Assembly (NCBI GenBank): GCA_944391365.1
Contig: CALXTH010000012.1
Span: 1-11,033 of the forward strand
From: an uncultured Alphaproteobacteria bacterium
GTDB taxonomy: Bacteria; Pseudomonadota; Alphaproteobacteria; RF32; CAG-239
Direction: 5' to 3'
Length of the DNA stretch: 11,033 nt
The notes beneath the pieces are model-generated. The model saw only the letters and a list, made by a program, of their open reading frames with translations. It was not told the DNA's origin and did no database searches. A program made the translations under genes and the position numbers. Shown piece after piece: positions 1 through 6,309 of the stretch (positions within the stretch are counted from its first letter, which is position 1; each line of letters begins with the position of its first letter).

Positions 1-31
1 ACAAAACAAGGCTCGGCAAGCACCGAGCCTT
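1..31 (-). terminator. Rho-independent terminator of the murA-comF operon
   Basis: Bases 8-16 and 23-31 form a perfect 9-bp GC-rich stem (core GGCTCGG/CCGAGCC) around the six-base loop CAAGCA. On the minus strand the stem is followed by GTTTTGT, so it terminates transcription coming from comF, about 105 bases after its stop codon. On the plus strand only a short TTTAAG follows, so it could also weakly stop a gene entering from the left. Confidence 0.85.
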
Positions 32-136
32 TAAGCTTTCCGTCAACTCTATCTGAGCATCGCGCTTCATTAGCCGCAGGACAAGCCACAGCTAACTGAC
101 GGGGTGAAGCTGCCTCAGCTTCCGGCGTCCGTTTGC
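32..136 (-). other. Possible structured 3' untranslated region or small RNA after comF
   Basis: No reading frame of note lies between comF and its terminator, but the stretch holds several inverted repeats: CCGTCA (40-45) with TGACGG (97-102), TTAGC (70-74) with GCTAA (91-95), and a tight hairpin GAAGCTG-CCT-CAGCTTC (106-122). GCTTCA (64-69) can alternatively pair with TGAAGC (105-110), which competes with the last hairpin. Together with the terminator this could be a folded 3' UTR or a small RNA released from the operon. It matches no RNA family I can name, so function is unknown. Confidence 0.3.
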
Positions 137-862
137 TCAGGTCGTGCGGGCAACGGTAAGCAAATCAATAGAGCGGGGATGAGCCGAACGCAAAGCTTTG
201 GCACATTCTTTGAGGGTAGAACCGGTCGTCATCACATCGTCAATTAAGACAATCCGCCGCCCTTTGAACTTTTGCGGATGTTTGACGCTGAACGCACCGC
301 GCACATTACGCCGTCTGATTTTGCCGCTGAATTCCACCTGTGGCCTGGTTCGCCGATGACGCACCAAAGCCGAATATTCCACCGGAATTCCCGTCAGCTT
401 GGAAAGCTCCTTGGCCAACAGAGCCGATTGATTATATTTGCGCTTAATCAACCGCGTATAATGCAACGGCACCGGAACCAACATATCCGCCCCGGCCGCC
501 CAGATATCTTTTCCGGCAATTTTGAGCCATTTGGCCAATAACAGGGCATGATCCGTCCGGTCATAAAATTTGAAGGAAATAATCAACGGCTTGCTGAAAT
601 CGTCATAATGCACGGCCGCGCGCCCGAACCTGAACCACGGATGTTTTTCCCGTGCACAATCCGGACACAACAAATGATCGTGCTTCAGCCCGGAAATATC
701 CTCAAAAGGACGCCCGCAGCGGGAACAGTAAGGTGCTGAAATAAAATTAATCTGATTAAAACAGGTTTCACATAAACTGTCATCGTCGCCAATAATCCGT
801 CCGCATTTTTTGCACCGCGGCGGCAACAACAAATCAATGATTTTTCTCAGAAAACCGGACAT
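137..862 (-). CDS. comF: ComF family protein (zinc-ribbon plus phosphoribosyltransferase-like domain)
   Basis: This 241-residue protein has the normal ComF length and layout. The N-terminal half carries four CxxC pairs (C17/C20, C31/C34, C46/C49, C66/C69), a double zinc ribbon. The C-terminal half is a type I phosphoribosyltransferase fold with the family motif VPVPLHYTRLIKRKYNQS (129-146), the RPQVEFSGKIRRRNVRGAF segment (173-191) and the PRPP-binding loop VLIDDVMTTGST (205-216). In naturally competent bacteria ComF helps handle incoming single-stranded DNA in the cytoplasm; in many alphaproteobacteria it is present without known competence, so the role here is open. It is the last gene of the operon, starting 14 bases after the sucD-like stop. 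No Shine-Dalgarno is visible, so translation may depend on coupling to sucD. Confidence 0.93.
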   Translation of the reverse strand: MSGFLRKIIDLLLPPRCKKCGRIIGDDDSLCETCFNQINFISAPYCSRCGRPFEDISGLKHDHLLCPDCAREKHPWFRFGRAAVHYDDFSKPLIISFKFYDRTDHALLLAKWLKIAGKDIWAAGADMLVPVPLHYTRLIKRKYNQSALLAKELSKLTGIPVEYSALVRHRRTRPQVEFSGKIRRRNVRGAFSVKHPQKFKGRRIVLIDDVMTTGSTLKECAKALRSAHPRSIDLLTVARTT

Positions 863-876
863 CGGACAATGTTGGA

Positions 877-1752
877 TTATGGTTGTAAAAGAGCCTGCAG
901 CTGCTCGTGAATATGGCTGATACGGTCAACAACAATCATCCCGGCATGGCGCATAATGTCTTTTTTGTCCTGAGCCGTCACCTTTCCGCCGGAAATAATA
1001 TCGCCGGCATATCCCATCTTATGCCCGAAAGGAATAGTGTTTCCGGCCACAAAAGCAATAACCGGTTTTTTGATATCCATTTCTTTGTAATGCCTGGCTG
1101 CGGCCTCTTCAAAAGCACCGCCGAGCTGACCGATAAGAACAATGGCATCGGTTTCTTCATCGGTACTGAACTTCTCCATAGCGTCAAGAAAATCCATACC
1201 GATAACCATATCATCCCCCAGACCGATAACGGTTGACTGCCCCATTTTTGCCCGGTTGATTTCCAAAACAGCCTCATAAGTCAGGGTCGACGAACGGGAG
1301 ACAACCCCCACCCGGCCTTTGCGGTGAATATTCTCCGGAAAAATTCCGAGCCGGGCTTCTCCGGGAGTAATAATTCCCGGGGTGTTGGGGCCGATAAAAG
1401 TTGTGTTACTTCCTTTCAGAATACTGCGGATTTCCATCATATCCTGAATAGGCACGCCGTTGGCGATACAGACAATCAGTTCAAGCCCGGCCTCAGTCGC
1501 TTCTGTCGTTGCATTTTTGACGGAACGGGCCGGAACAAACATAACCGAGGCATTGGCGCCGGTCTCGGCCATAGCCTCTTGAACAGAGTCAAAAACCGGA
1601 ATCCCCAAATGCTCTGTACCGCCTTTGCCCGGCGTAACCCCCGCCACAATATTTGTCCCGTAATCCAAAGACTTCCGGACATGGAAAGAGGCCTGCGTAC
1701 CGGTAATACCCTGCACCAGAACTTTAGTGTCTTTGTTTACCAAAATAGCCAT
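877..1752 (-). CDS. SucD-like succinyl-CoA synthetase alpha subunit lacking the phospho-histidine
   Basis: At 291 residues this aligns end to end with SucD from memory of the E. coli protein, including the CoA-binding GVTPGKGGT motif (38-46), GPNTPGIITPGE (121-132) and GGKVTA (255-260). In the canonical enzyme this subunit is phosphorylated on a histidine in MGHAGA (His246 of E. coli). Here the motif reads MGYAGD, with Tyr248 encoded by TAT at 1009-1011. The glutamate that supports the phospho-histidine (E. coli Glu208, IGEIGG) is Gln209 (IGQLGG), the phosphate loop SRSGTLTYE is SRSSTLTYE, GGDP is GDDM (179-182), and the GPNC cysteine is Thr124. The CoA site thus looks kept while the phosphotransfer site is lost. 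The gene abuts sucC (TAA then ATG, no gap), with GGAGGAG inside the sucC end as ribosome binding site. Succinyl-CoA synthetase activity is doubtful; a CoA-binding or regulatory pseudoenzyme, or a different chemistry, is possible. Confidence 0.9.
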   Translation of the reverse strand: MAILVNKDTKVLVQGITGTQASFHVRKSLDYGTNIVAGVTPGKGGTEHLGIPVFDSVQEAMAETGANASVMFVPARSVKNATTEATEAGLELIVCIANGVPIQDMMEIRSILKGSNTTFIGPNTPGIITPGEARLGIFPENIHRKGRVGVVSRSSTLTYEAVLEINRAKMGQSTVIGLGDDMVIGMDFLDAMEKFSTDEETDAIVLIGQLGGAFEEAAARHYKEMDIKKPVIAFVAGNTIPFGHKMGYAGDIISGGKVTAQDKKDIMRHAGMIVVDRISHIHEQLQALLQP

Positions 1753-2961
1753 TTATTCGCTCTCCTCCATGGCGGTAATCAGCTTGTCGACGGATTCTTC
1801 CATCGTGTCGGCAATAATCAGCGGCAGCCGGGAGTTGATAAGAATTTCGCGGGCCGCATCTTTGTTTGTTCCCTCAAAACGCACCACCAGCGGCACATTC
1901 AACCCGACTTCCGAAGCCGCGGCAATGATTCCTTCCGCAATCAGGTTACAGCGCAAAAAACCGCCGAGAATATTAATCAAAATGCCCTCAACTTTGGGAT
2001 TAGTCATAATAATCTTAATCCCGGCGGCAATTTTGTCCCGGTCAACACCGCCTTTGACATTAAGAAAACAACAGGTATTAAGCCCTTTGGTGCGGATAAA
2101 GTCCATGGCCGCCATGGCAATCCCGTCACCGTTGACAATACATCCGATATTGCCGTCCTCAAATTCCCGGTATTGAAAGCCGGATTTCTCGGCGCGCAGT
2201 TCCCGTCCGCCTTCTTCATAATCATCTTGCAGCCGGTTGATTTCCGGATGCCGGAACATGGCATTGCCATCAAAAGACATTTTGGCATCCAGCGCTACAA
2301 TCCGTCCCCGCCGGGTGACACCAGCCGGATTGATTTCGATCATCGTTGCATCATTTTCAATAAAAGCCTGGTGCATGGCGCTGATAAGCTTTGCAATATG
2401 CTTCCGGCTCGGTTCATTAAGCTCCAGAAAACGCCGCACCAGCTCAATCTGCCGGAGTGACGCGCCTTTCTTAAAATCAAGTTTAAGCTTAAGAACTTTT
2501 TTTGGCTCCTCGACAGCCTTGGTAATAATGTCTTTGCCGCCTTCCTCCAAATTGGCAATCAGCAGCGTCAGCGCCGGAACCACCCGATTAATCACCATCC
2601 CGGCATAAAACTTCTTCCGGACTTTTTGAAAAGCCTCAACATAAATCCGGCTGACAAACTTTCCTTTGGGGCCGGTTTGCGCGGTAACCAATGTCCCGCC
2701 GAGCATTTGCTCCGCCTCCCGCACAATATCCCGCCGCCGCTTGATAAGACGAATGCCTCCTTTCCGGCTTTTACTGTCCAGAAAATACCCTTTTTCCCGG
2801 GCGCCGGACTGAATTTGTGCTTTCAACATCCACGGGCCGCGCAGCGACACATGAACAGCCGCCCGTTTGGCCTCATTGGGAGTATAAGCCACTTTGCCCC
2901 GCGGAATAAAAATACCGTAACGGGTTAAAATCTTTTTGGCTTGATACTCATGAATGTTCAT
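1753..2961 (-). CDS. SucC-like succinyl-CoA synthetase beta subunit, divergent ATP-grasp loop
   Basis: The 402-residue product begins MNIHEYQAKKIL like canonical SucC but is about 14 residues longer than the E. coli protein. The ATP-grasp domain (about 1-235) keeps Lys47 and the metal-binding EINP (209-212) and Asp225 (ALDAK). The glycine-rich nucleotide loop, HAGGRGKAGG in E. coli, is QSGAREKGYF here (51-60) followed by extra basic sequence up to KGG (67-69). In the C-terminal CoA-ligase domain, VNGAGLAM is VNGDGIAM (276-283), LDVGGGA is LNVKGGV (300-306) and NIFGGIVRCDLIADGI is NILGGFLRCNLIAEGI (330-345). It sits six bases after sufE, with AGGA as ribosome binding site, and directly before sucD. 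Both subunits depart at active-site positions while staying full length, which argues for a co-evolved complex with a changed role rather than decay. Confidence 0.9.
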   Translation of the reverse strand: MNIHEYQAKKILTRYGIFIPRGKVAYTPNEAKRAAVHVSLRGPWMLKAQIQSGAREKGYFLDSKSRKGGIRLIKRRRDIVREAEQMLGGTLVTAQTGPKGKFVSRIYVEAFQKVRKKFYAGMVINRVVPALTLLIANLEEGGKDIITKAVEEPKKVLKLKLDFKKGASLRQIELVRRFLELNEPSRKHIAKLISAMHQAFIENDATMIEINPAGVTRRGRIVALDAKMSFDGNAMFRHPEINRLQDDYEEGGRELRAEKSGFQYREFEDGNIGCIVNGDGIAMAAMDFIRTKGLNTCCFLNVKGGVDRDKIAAGIKIIMTNPKVEGILINILGGFLRCNLIAEGIIAAASEVGLNVPLVVRFEGTNKDAAREILINSRLPLIIADTMEESVDKLITAMEESE

Positions 2962-2967
2962 GGCTGA

Positions 2968-3381
2968 CTATCCTAATGTTTTTGCATAAAATTTAATTTT
3001 TTCAATCATGGCATTCAAACCATTGCGCCGGCTGGGGCTCAAATGCTCATGCAGCCCGAGGTCTTCAAAGATTCCGTCAATATCCGTTCGTGCAATTTCC
3101 TCTGCGGTTTTGCCTGAAAAAATTGTCAGCACAATGGCAACCAGTCCCTTGACGATGGCCGCATCACTGTCTCCCTTGAAAGACAGACGTTTGACCCCGT
3201 TTTGTTCCTGAATGACCGGAACCAGCCAAACTTGCGATTGGCAGCCTTCCACTTTCCACTCGTCTTTATGCCAGCTCTCTTCCAGTCCCTCGGCCTCTTC
3301 ACCCAAATCAATCAAATAGCGGTACTTGTCTTCCCAGTCGTCCAACAGGCTGAAATTATCGGTTAATTCTTCCAAGTTCAT
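2968..3381 (-). CDS. sufE: SufE sulfur acceptor protein
   Basis: This 137-residue protein is a normal-length SufE. It takes persulfide sulfur from the cysteine desulfurase SufS and passes it to the SufBCD scaffold for Fe-S cluster assembly in the cytoplasm. The hallmark VEGCQSQVWL is present, with the sulfur-accepting cysteine at Cys47. The frame is open 37 codons further upstream, but that part would lie inside the preceding gene and has no SufE likeness. The ATG at 3381 is chosen because AAGGAG stands 12 bases upstream and the start then falls eight bases after the stop of the peptidase gene. A SufT-like gene lies two genes upstream, so part of this operon serves Fe-S biogenesis; sufBCDS are not in the window. 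Confidence 0.93.
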   Translation of the reverse strand: MNLEELTDNFSLLDDWEDKYRYLIDLGEEAEGLEESWHKDEWKVEGCQSQVWLVPVIQEQNGVKRLSFKGDSDAAIVKGLVAIVLTIFSGKTAEEIARTDIDGIFEDLGLHEHLSPSRRNGLNAMIEKIKFYAKTLG

Positions 3382-3389
3382 CTTATAAT

Positions 3390-4244
3390 CTAACTCCTTG
3401 TTTTTCTGTATTCTAAAGCCGCATTCGTCAGCTCTTGATAAATCCGGGAGGCAAAGACTTCCCCCTGAAGAGCCATGCGCTCCGGATGCCATTGGACGCC
3501 GATGGCAAAACCGCTGTAATTATTATATTCGATTGCCTCAATAATGCCGTCGGGAGAAATGGCCGAAACCATAATTTTGTCTTTGGGAACTTCCAGAACC
3601 ATTTCCGCATGGGACGAATTAACCATGCAGTCAGTCTGCCCGGCGGCCTGCGACAATTTTGTATAAGGAGCAATCCCGACCCGGTGGGCATACATATTGG
3701 CACAAATTCCTTTATGAGGCAAGAGCTTGGCACCATCCGGAACAGGAGAAAGTTTTCCGCCGCGCATACCGGCCATCATCTGCATGCCGCCGCAAATCCC
3801 GAGCATCGGCAATTTGTGTGAGACAGCAAAGTCAATGGCGTCAACATAAGCCTGCGTCCGGGGCGGCAAAGCCGAAAGCCGGGGCAGGGCAGCATTGTCC
3901 GGAACAAACCATTCCCGCGGGGTCGGAAAATTCCCCCCGGTCAATAAAAGCCCGTCCGTATCGGCAAGCTGTTCCTTGACATTATGATAATGAATCAGCT
4001 TAATATCCGCCCCACTGCCGGCGACAGCTTTGAGATAAGGTTCATCCAAGGCATAAGCATCGCCTTCGCGCCCGGCCAGAATACCGATAAGCGGCAGATC
4101 GCCTTTCGGCTTGTAGTCTTCGGGAACAAGCTCTGCCTGCGGATTCTGAGCCAAAACCGGCAAAAATACATCATCAGGGACGACATAAGTCATGCAGCTG
4201 GAATCAGAAAACTGCTTTTTTTGCATTAACACCCGTTTTCCCAT
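3390..4244 (-). CDS. Class I glutamine amidotransferase-like hydrolase (peptidase C26, gamma-glutamyl hydrolase type)
   Basis: The 284-residue product carries a class I glutamine amidotransferase fold from about residue 50, with LLLTGGNFPTP (99-109), the nucleophile elbow LGICGGMQMM with Cys151, and the His/Glu pair in GVQWHPE (His253, Glu255), so the catalytic triad is complete. Members of this family, such as PuuD, hydrolyse gamma-glutamyl bonds, for example gamma-glutamyl-GABA; the substrate here is unknown. Differences from PuuD are a glycine for arginine after the cysteine (GICGG rather than GICRG) and about 45 extra N-terminal residues of unclear role. The frame extends nine codons upstream to a TTG, but the ATG at 4244 has AAGAGG six bases before it and is preferred. 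It starts 13 bases after the SufT-like stop. Confidence 0.85.
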   Translation of the reverse strand: MGKRVLMQKKQFSDSSCMTYVVPDDVFLPVLAQNPQAELVPEDYKPKGDLPLIGILAGREGDAYALDEPYLKAVAGSGADIKLIHYHNVKEQLADTDGLLLTGGNFPTPREWFVPDNAALPRLSALPPRTQAYVDAIDFAVSHKLPMLGICGGMQMMAGMRGGKLSPVPDGAKLLPHKGICANMYAHRVGIAPYTKLSQAAGQTDCMVNSSHAEMVLEVPKDKIMVSAISPDGIIEAIEYNNYSGFAIGVQWHPERMALQGEVFASRIYQELTNAALEYRKTRS

Positions 4245-4257
4245 GCAAAACCTCTTC

Positions 4258-4680
4258 TTAAAACAAATCAATCATAGCCCTTGCATCGTCACTGATTTTA
4301 TCCAGAGACCAGGCCGGTTCCCACACAACCGTAACCGTCACATGGCCAGCCCCTTCGACCAAAGCAACGGCATCTGCCGTCTGCTGCGGCAAAATCCCGG
4401 CCACCGGGCAAGTCGGCGCTGTCAGAGTCATATCAATTTCAACATCTCCGTTTTCTTTTTGCCGGATATCATAAATCAGCCCCATATCATAAACATTAAT
4501 CATGATTTCCGGGTCGCAAACGGTTTTCAAAGCTTCAATAATATCTTCCCTTGAAGCGTTTTTTTCATCAGCTGGTTTAGGTGAACCGGCATAAGCCTTA
4601 AAATCTTTGTTTAAAGCCTCTTCCTGCTGGACTAAGGCCTGCAACAGCTGCGCCTCGGTATCGTCAATCTTTTCAGTCAT
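4258..4680 (-). CDS. sufT: MIP18/DUF59 family Fe-S maturation protein (SufT-like)
   Basis: This is a 140-residue protein with the MIP18 (DUF59) domain in its C-terminal two thirds: VCDPEIMINVYDMGLIY (54-70) with the conserved Asp-Pro-Glu, MTLTAPTCPVAGILPQ (84-99) with the conserved cysteine at 91, and VWEPAW (119-124). SufT-type proteins help deliver Fe-S clusters to target enzymes; the related PaaD serves phenylacetate oxygenation, but no paa genes are near. The N-terminal 45 residues are polar and probably flexible, as in many alphaproteobacterial members. The ATG at 4680 follows the murA stop by two bases. A TTG two codons upstream overlapping the murA end is possible, since AGAGG lies four bases from the TTG and ten from the ATG. 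Grouping with sufE supports the Fe-S role. Confidence 0.88.
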   Translation of the reverse strand: MTEKIDDTEAQLLQALVQQEEALNKDFKAYAGSPKPADEKNASREDIIEALKTVCDPEIMINVYDMGLIYDIRQKENGDVEIDMTLTAPTCPVAGILPQQTADAVALVEGAGHVTVTVVWEPAWSLDKISDDARAMIDLF

Positions 4681-4682
4681 AC

Positions 4683-5975
4683 TCAATCCGCCTCTTTAAG
4701 CCGTTCGATATCGGCACCAGCGCCTTTCAGTTTTTCTTCCAAATGTTCATAGCCGCGGTCCAGATGATAAACCCGGTTGACAATTGTTTCTCCTTCGGCA
4801 ATCAATCCGGCCAGCACCAAAGCAAAAGACGCACGCAAATCGGTAGCCATGACCGGTGCGCCGTATAATTTCTTTACCCCGCGCACAATCGCCGATGCGT
4901 GTCCGTGCACATTGATATTGGCACCCATGCGCAACAGTTCCGGCACATGCATAAAACGATTCTCAAAAATAGTTTCCGTAACCATGGAAGCACCTTCCGC
5001 CGTCAACATCAAGGCCATAAACTGAGCTTGTAAATCAGTCGGAAAACCGGGATAAACATCCGTCATAATATCTTTGCCGACCAGTGTAGCTCCTTCAGCA
5101 TCAACAACAATGCTGTTTGGTTTCTCCTGAATTTTGACACCCATATCCCGTAAAATATTCAAAGGAGTTTGCAAAGTTTCGGCTTGTGCGTTGATTAACT
5201 CGATTTTGCCGCGTGTGATTGCTGCCGCCACCGCATAAGAACCGGCCTCGATTCTGTCCGCAATCACTTTATGCCGGGCGCCATGAAGTTTCTCCACCCC
5301 CTCAATTGTCAGGACAGATGTTCCCTTCCCGGTAATTTTAGCCCCCATGGCATTAAGCAAATCAATCAGATCGCCGATTTCCGGTTCCTTGGCGGCGTTT
5401 TCGATTTTTGTTGTCCCGTCGGCCAAAACGGCAGCCATTAAAATATTACAGGTAGCACCCACCGAAGCAAAACGAAAAATAATATGAGCCCCTTTCAATC
5501 GCCCGTCAATATCGGCATGGACATAACCGTTTTTAATATCGATTTTGGCACCCATTTGCTCCAGCGCCGACAGGTGAATATCCATTGGCCGCGCCCCGAT
5601 GGCACATCCGCCCGGCAGAGAAAGCTCCACATGTCCGGCACGGGCCAGTATCGGCCCCAAAACATAATACGACGCACGCATTTTACGAACATAATCATAC
5701 GGAGCCACCAGACTGAGCAGCTGAGGTGTCCGGTATGAATAGGTCTTTGTTGGGTGTCCGTCAACAAAATCATCAAAAGAGTCGATTTGCGTGCCAAGCT
5801 GCTTCAAAAGGGCATTCATCGCTTTAATATCTGAAAGCATTGGCATATTGGTCAGCGTGACCGTCTCATCAGTCAGCAGACTGGCACAAATCAGCGGCAG
5901 AGCGGCATTTTTTGCCCCACTGATATAAATTTTGCCTTTAAGTTTTTTTCCGCCGATAATTTTAATCTTGTCCAT
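4683..5975 (-). CDS. murA: UDP-N-acetylglucosamine 1-carboxyvinyltransferase
   Basis: MurA catalyses the first committed step of peptidoglycan synthesis in the cytoplasm, adding enolpyruvate from phosphoenolpyruvate to UDP-GlcNAc. The 430-residue product is full length with the inside-out alpha/beta barrel signatures: SGAKNAALPL with Lys22, VRKMRAS with Arg100, the loop LPGGCAIGARPMDIH with catalytic Cys124 (so fosfomycin-type adduct formation is expected), and YPGFPTDLQAQF with the catalytic Asp314. SVGATCNILM (171-180) has cysteine where glutamate is frequent in enterobacterial MurA, a position that varies. AAAGGA lies 12 bases before the ATG. The gene begins 19 bases after the stop of a 54-residue basic protein and is followed two bases later by the SufT-like gene. 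Confidence 0.97.
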   Translation of the reverse strand: MDKIKIIGGKKLKGKIYISGAKNAALPLICASLLTDETVTLTNMPMLSDIKAMNALLKQLGTQIDSFDDFVDGHPTKTYSYRTPQLLSLVAPYDYVRKMRASYYVLGPILARAGHVELSLPGGCAIGARPMDIHLSALEQMGAKIDIKNGYVHADIDGRLKGAHIIFRFASVGATCNILMAAVLADGTTKIENAAKEPEIGDLIDLLNAMGAKITGKGTSVLTIEGVEKLHGARHKVIADRIEAGSYAVAAAITRGKIELINAQAETLQTPLNILRDMGVKIQEKPNSIVVDAEGATLVGKDIMTDVYPGFPTDLQAQFMALMLTAEGASMVTETIFENRFMHVPELLRMGANINVHGHASAIVRGVKKLYGAPVMATDLRASFALVLAGLIAEGETIVNRVYHLDRGYEHLEEKLKGAGADIERLKEAD

Positions 5976-5994
5976 GTCGGAATATTATCCTTTT

Positions 5995-6159
5995 TCAAAG
6001 TTTGTCTTTTGCAGCCATGCGCCGCTGCTTTTTTAATTTTTCGCGTTCCTCGGTCTGCTTTTTGCGCTTGAGCAGATTGCGCTGCAAGGCTTTGGCTTCC
6101 TTTTCAATCCTGATTTCCGAACGCTTTTTGATTACACTTTTGGATTCGTTTTCTATCAT
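5995..6159 (-). CDS. Small basic coiled-coil-like protein, first gene of the murA operon
   Basis: A 54-codon frame starting MIENESKSVIKKR and ending RRMAAKDKL is preceded by AAGAGGA five bases from the ATG, a strong ribosome binding site, and ends 19 bases before murA. The product is very rich in Lys, Arg and Glu, with no cysteine and no membrane segment, and is predicted to be one charged helix. Its centre, LQRNLLKRKKQTEER (25-39), resembles from memory a small alphaproteobacterial family with an LRxNLxRRKxQ pattern often encoded just upstream of murA; this recall was not checked. Function unknown; a small RNA-binding or structural protein is conceivable. Confidence 0.75.
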   Translation of the reverse strand: MIENESKSVIKKRSEIRIEKEAKALQRNLLKRKKQTEEREKLKKQRRMAAKDKL

Positions 6160-6183
6160 TAAATTCCTCTTGAACTAATTCAA

Positions 6184-6200
6184 TGTCATATAATATGACA
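6184..6200. promoter_or_regulatory. 17-bp perfect palindrome, candidate operator of the murA operon
   Basis: TGTCATAT-A-ATATGACA is a perfect inverted repeat with 8-bp arms around one central base. It lies 25 bases upstream of the first start codon of the minus-strand operon, where a regulator could cover the promoter. A clear -35/-10 pair could not be placed, though the palindrome contains TATAAT on the plus strand and TATTAT on the minus strand. The shape suits a dimeric GntR-, ArsR- or TetR-like repressor; the regulator is not identified. Confidence 0.5.
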
Positions 6201-6256
6201 AGATATTTAAAAAAGCGATAAAATTCTGCAATTAAATTCCCCTGAAAACAAAACCA

Positions 6257-6286
6257 AAAAAAGAATCCTATAACGGATTCTTTTTT
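6257..6286 (-). terminator. Terminator of the alpha/beta hydrolase gene (bidirectional form)
   Basis: GAATCC (6263-6268) and GGATTC (6275-6280) pair around TATAAC, and flanking A6 and T6 runs extend the stem to 12 bp. On the minus strand the stem ends in a T tract 24 bases after the hydrolase stop codon. It would also work on the plus strand, but no plus-strand gene ends here. Confidence 0.85.
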
Positions 6287-6309
6287 CAAATTAATCTTTC
6301 CGGAAAAAA

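Noticed and set aside
32..136. Resemblance of the minus strand to the pseudoknot part of tmRNA
   Set aside because: Only a loose likeness to GTTAG...TGTCC...GCGAATG; there is no tag reading frame, no T-loop or CCA end, and upstream DNA on this strand is comF coding sequence.
1324..2460. Long plus-strand open frame opposite sucC and sucD
   Set aside because: It is antisense to two clearly conserved genes, has no family motifs, and its residue mix is that of a shadow frame.
6104..6289. 61-codon minus-strand frame across the operon leader
   Set aside because: It crosses the hydrolase terminator and the palindrome, and overlaps the well-supported 54-residue gene in another frame.
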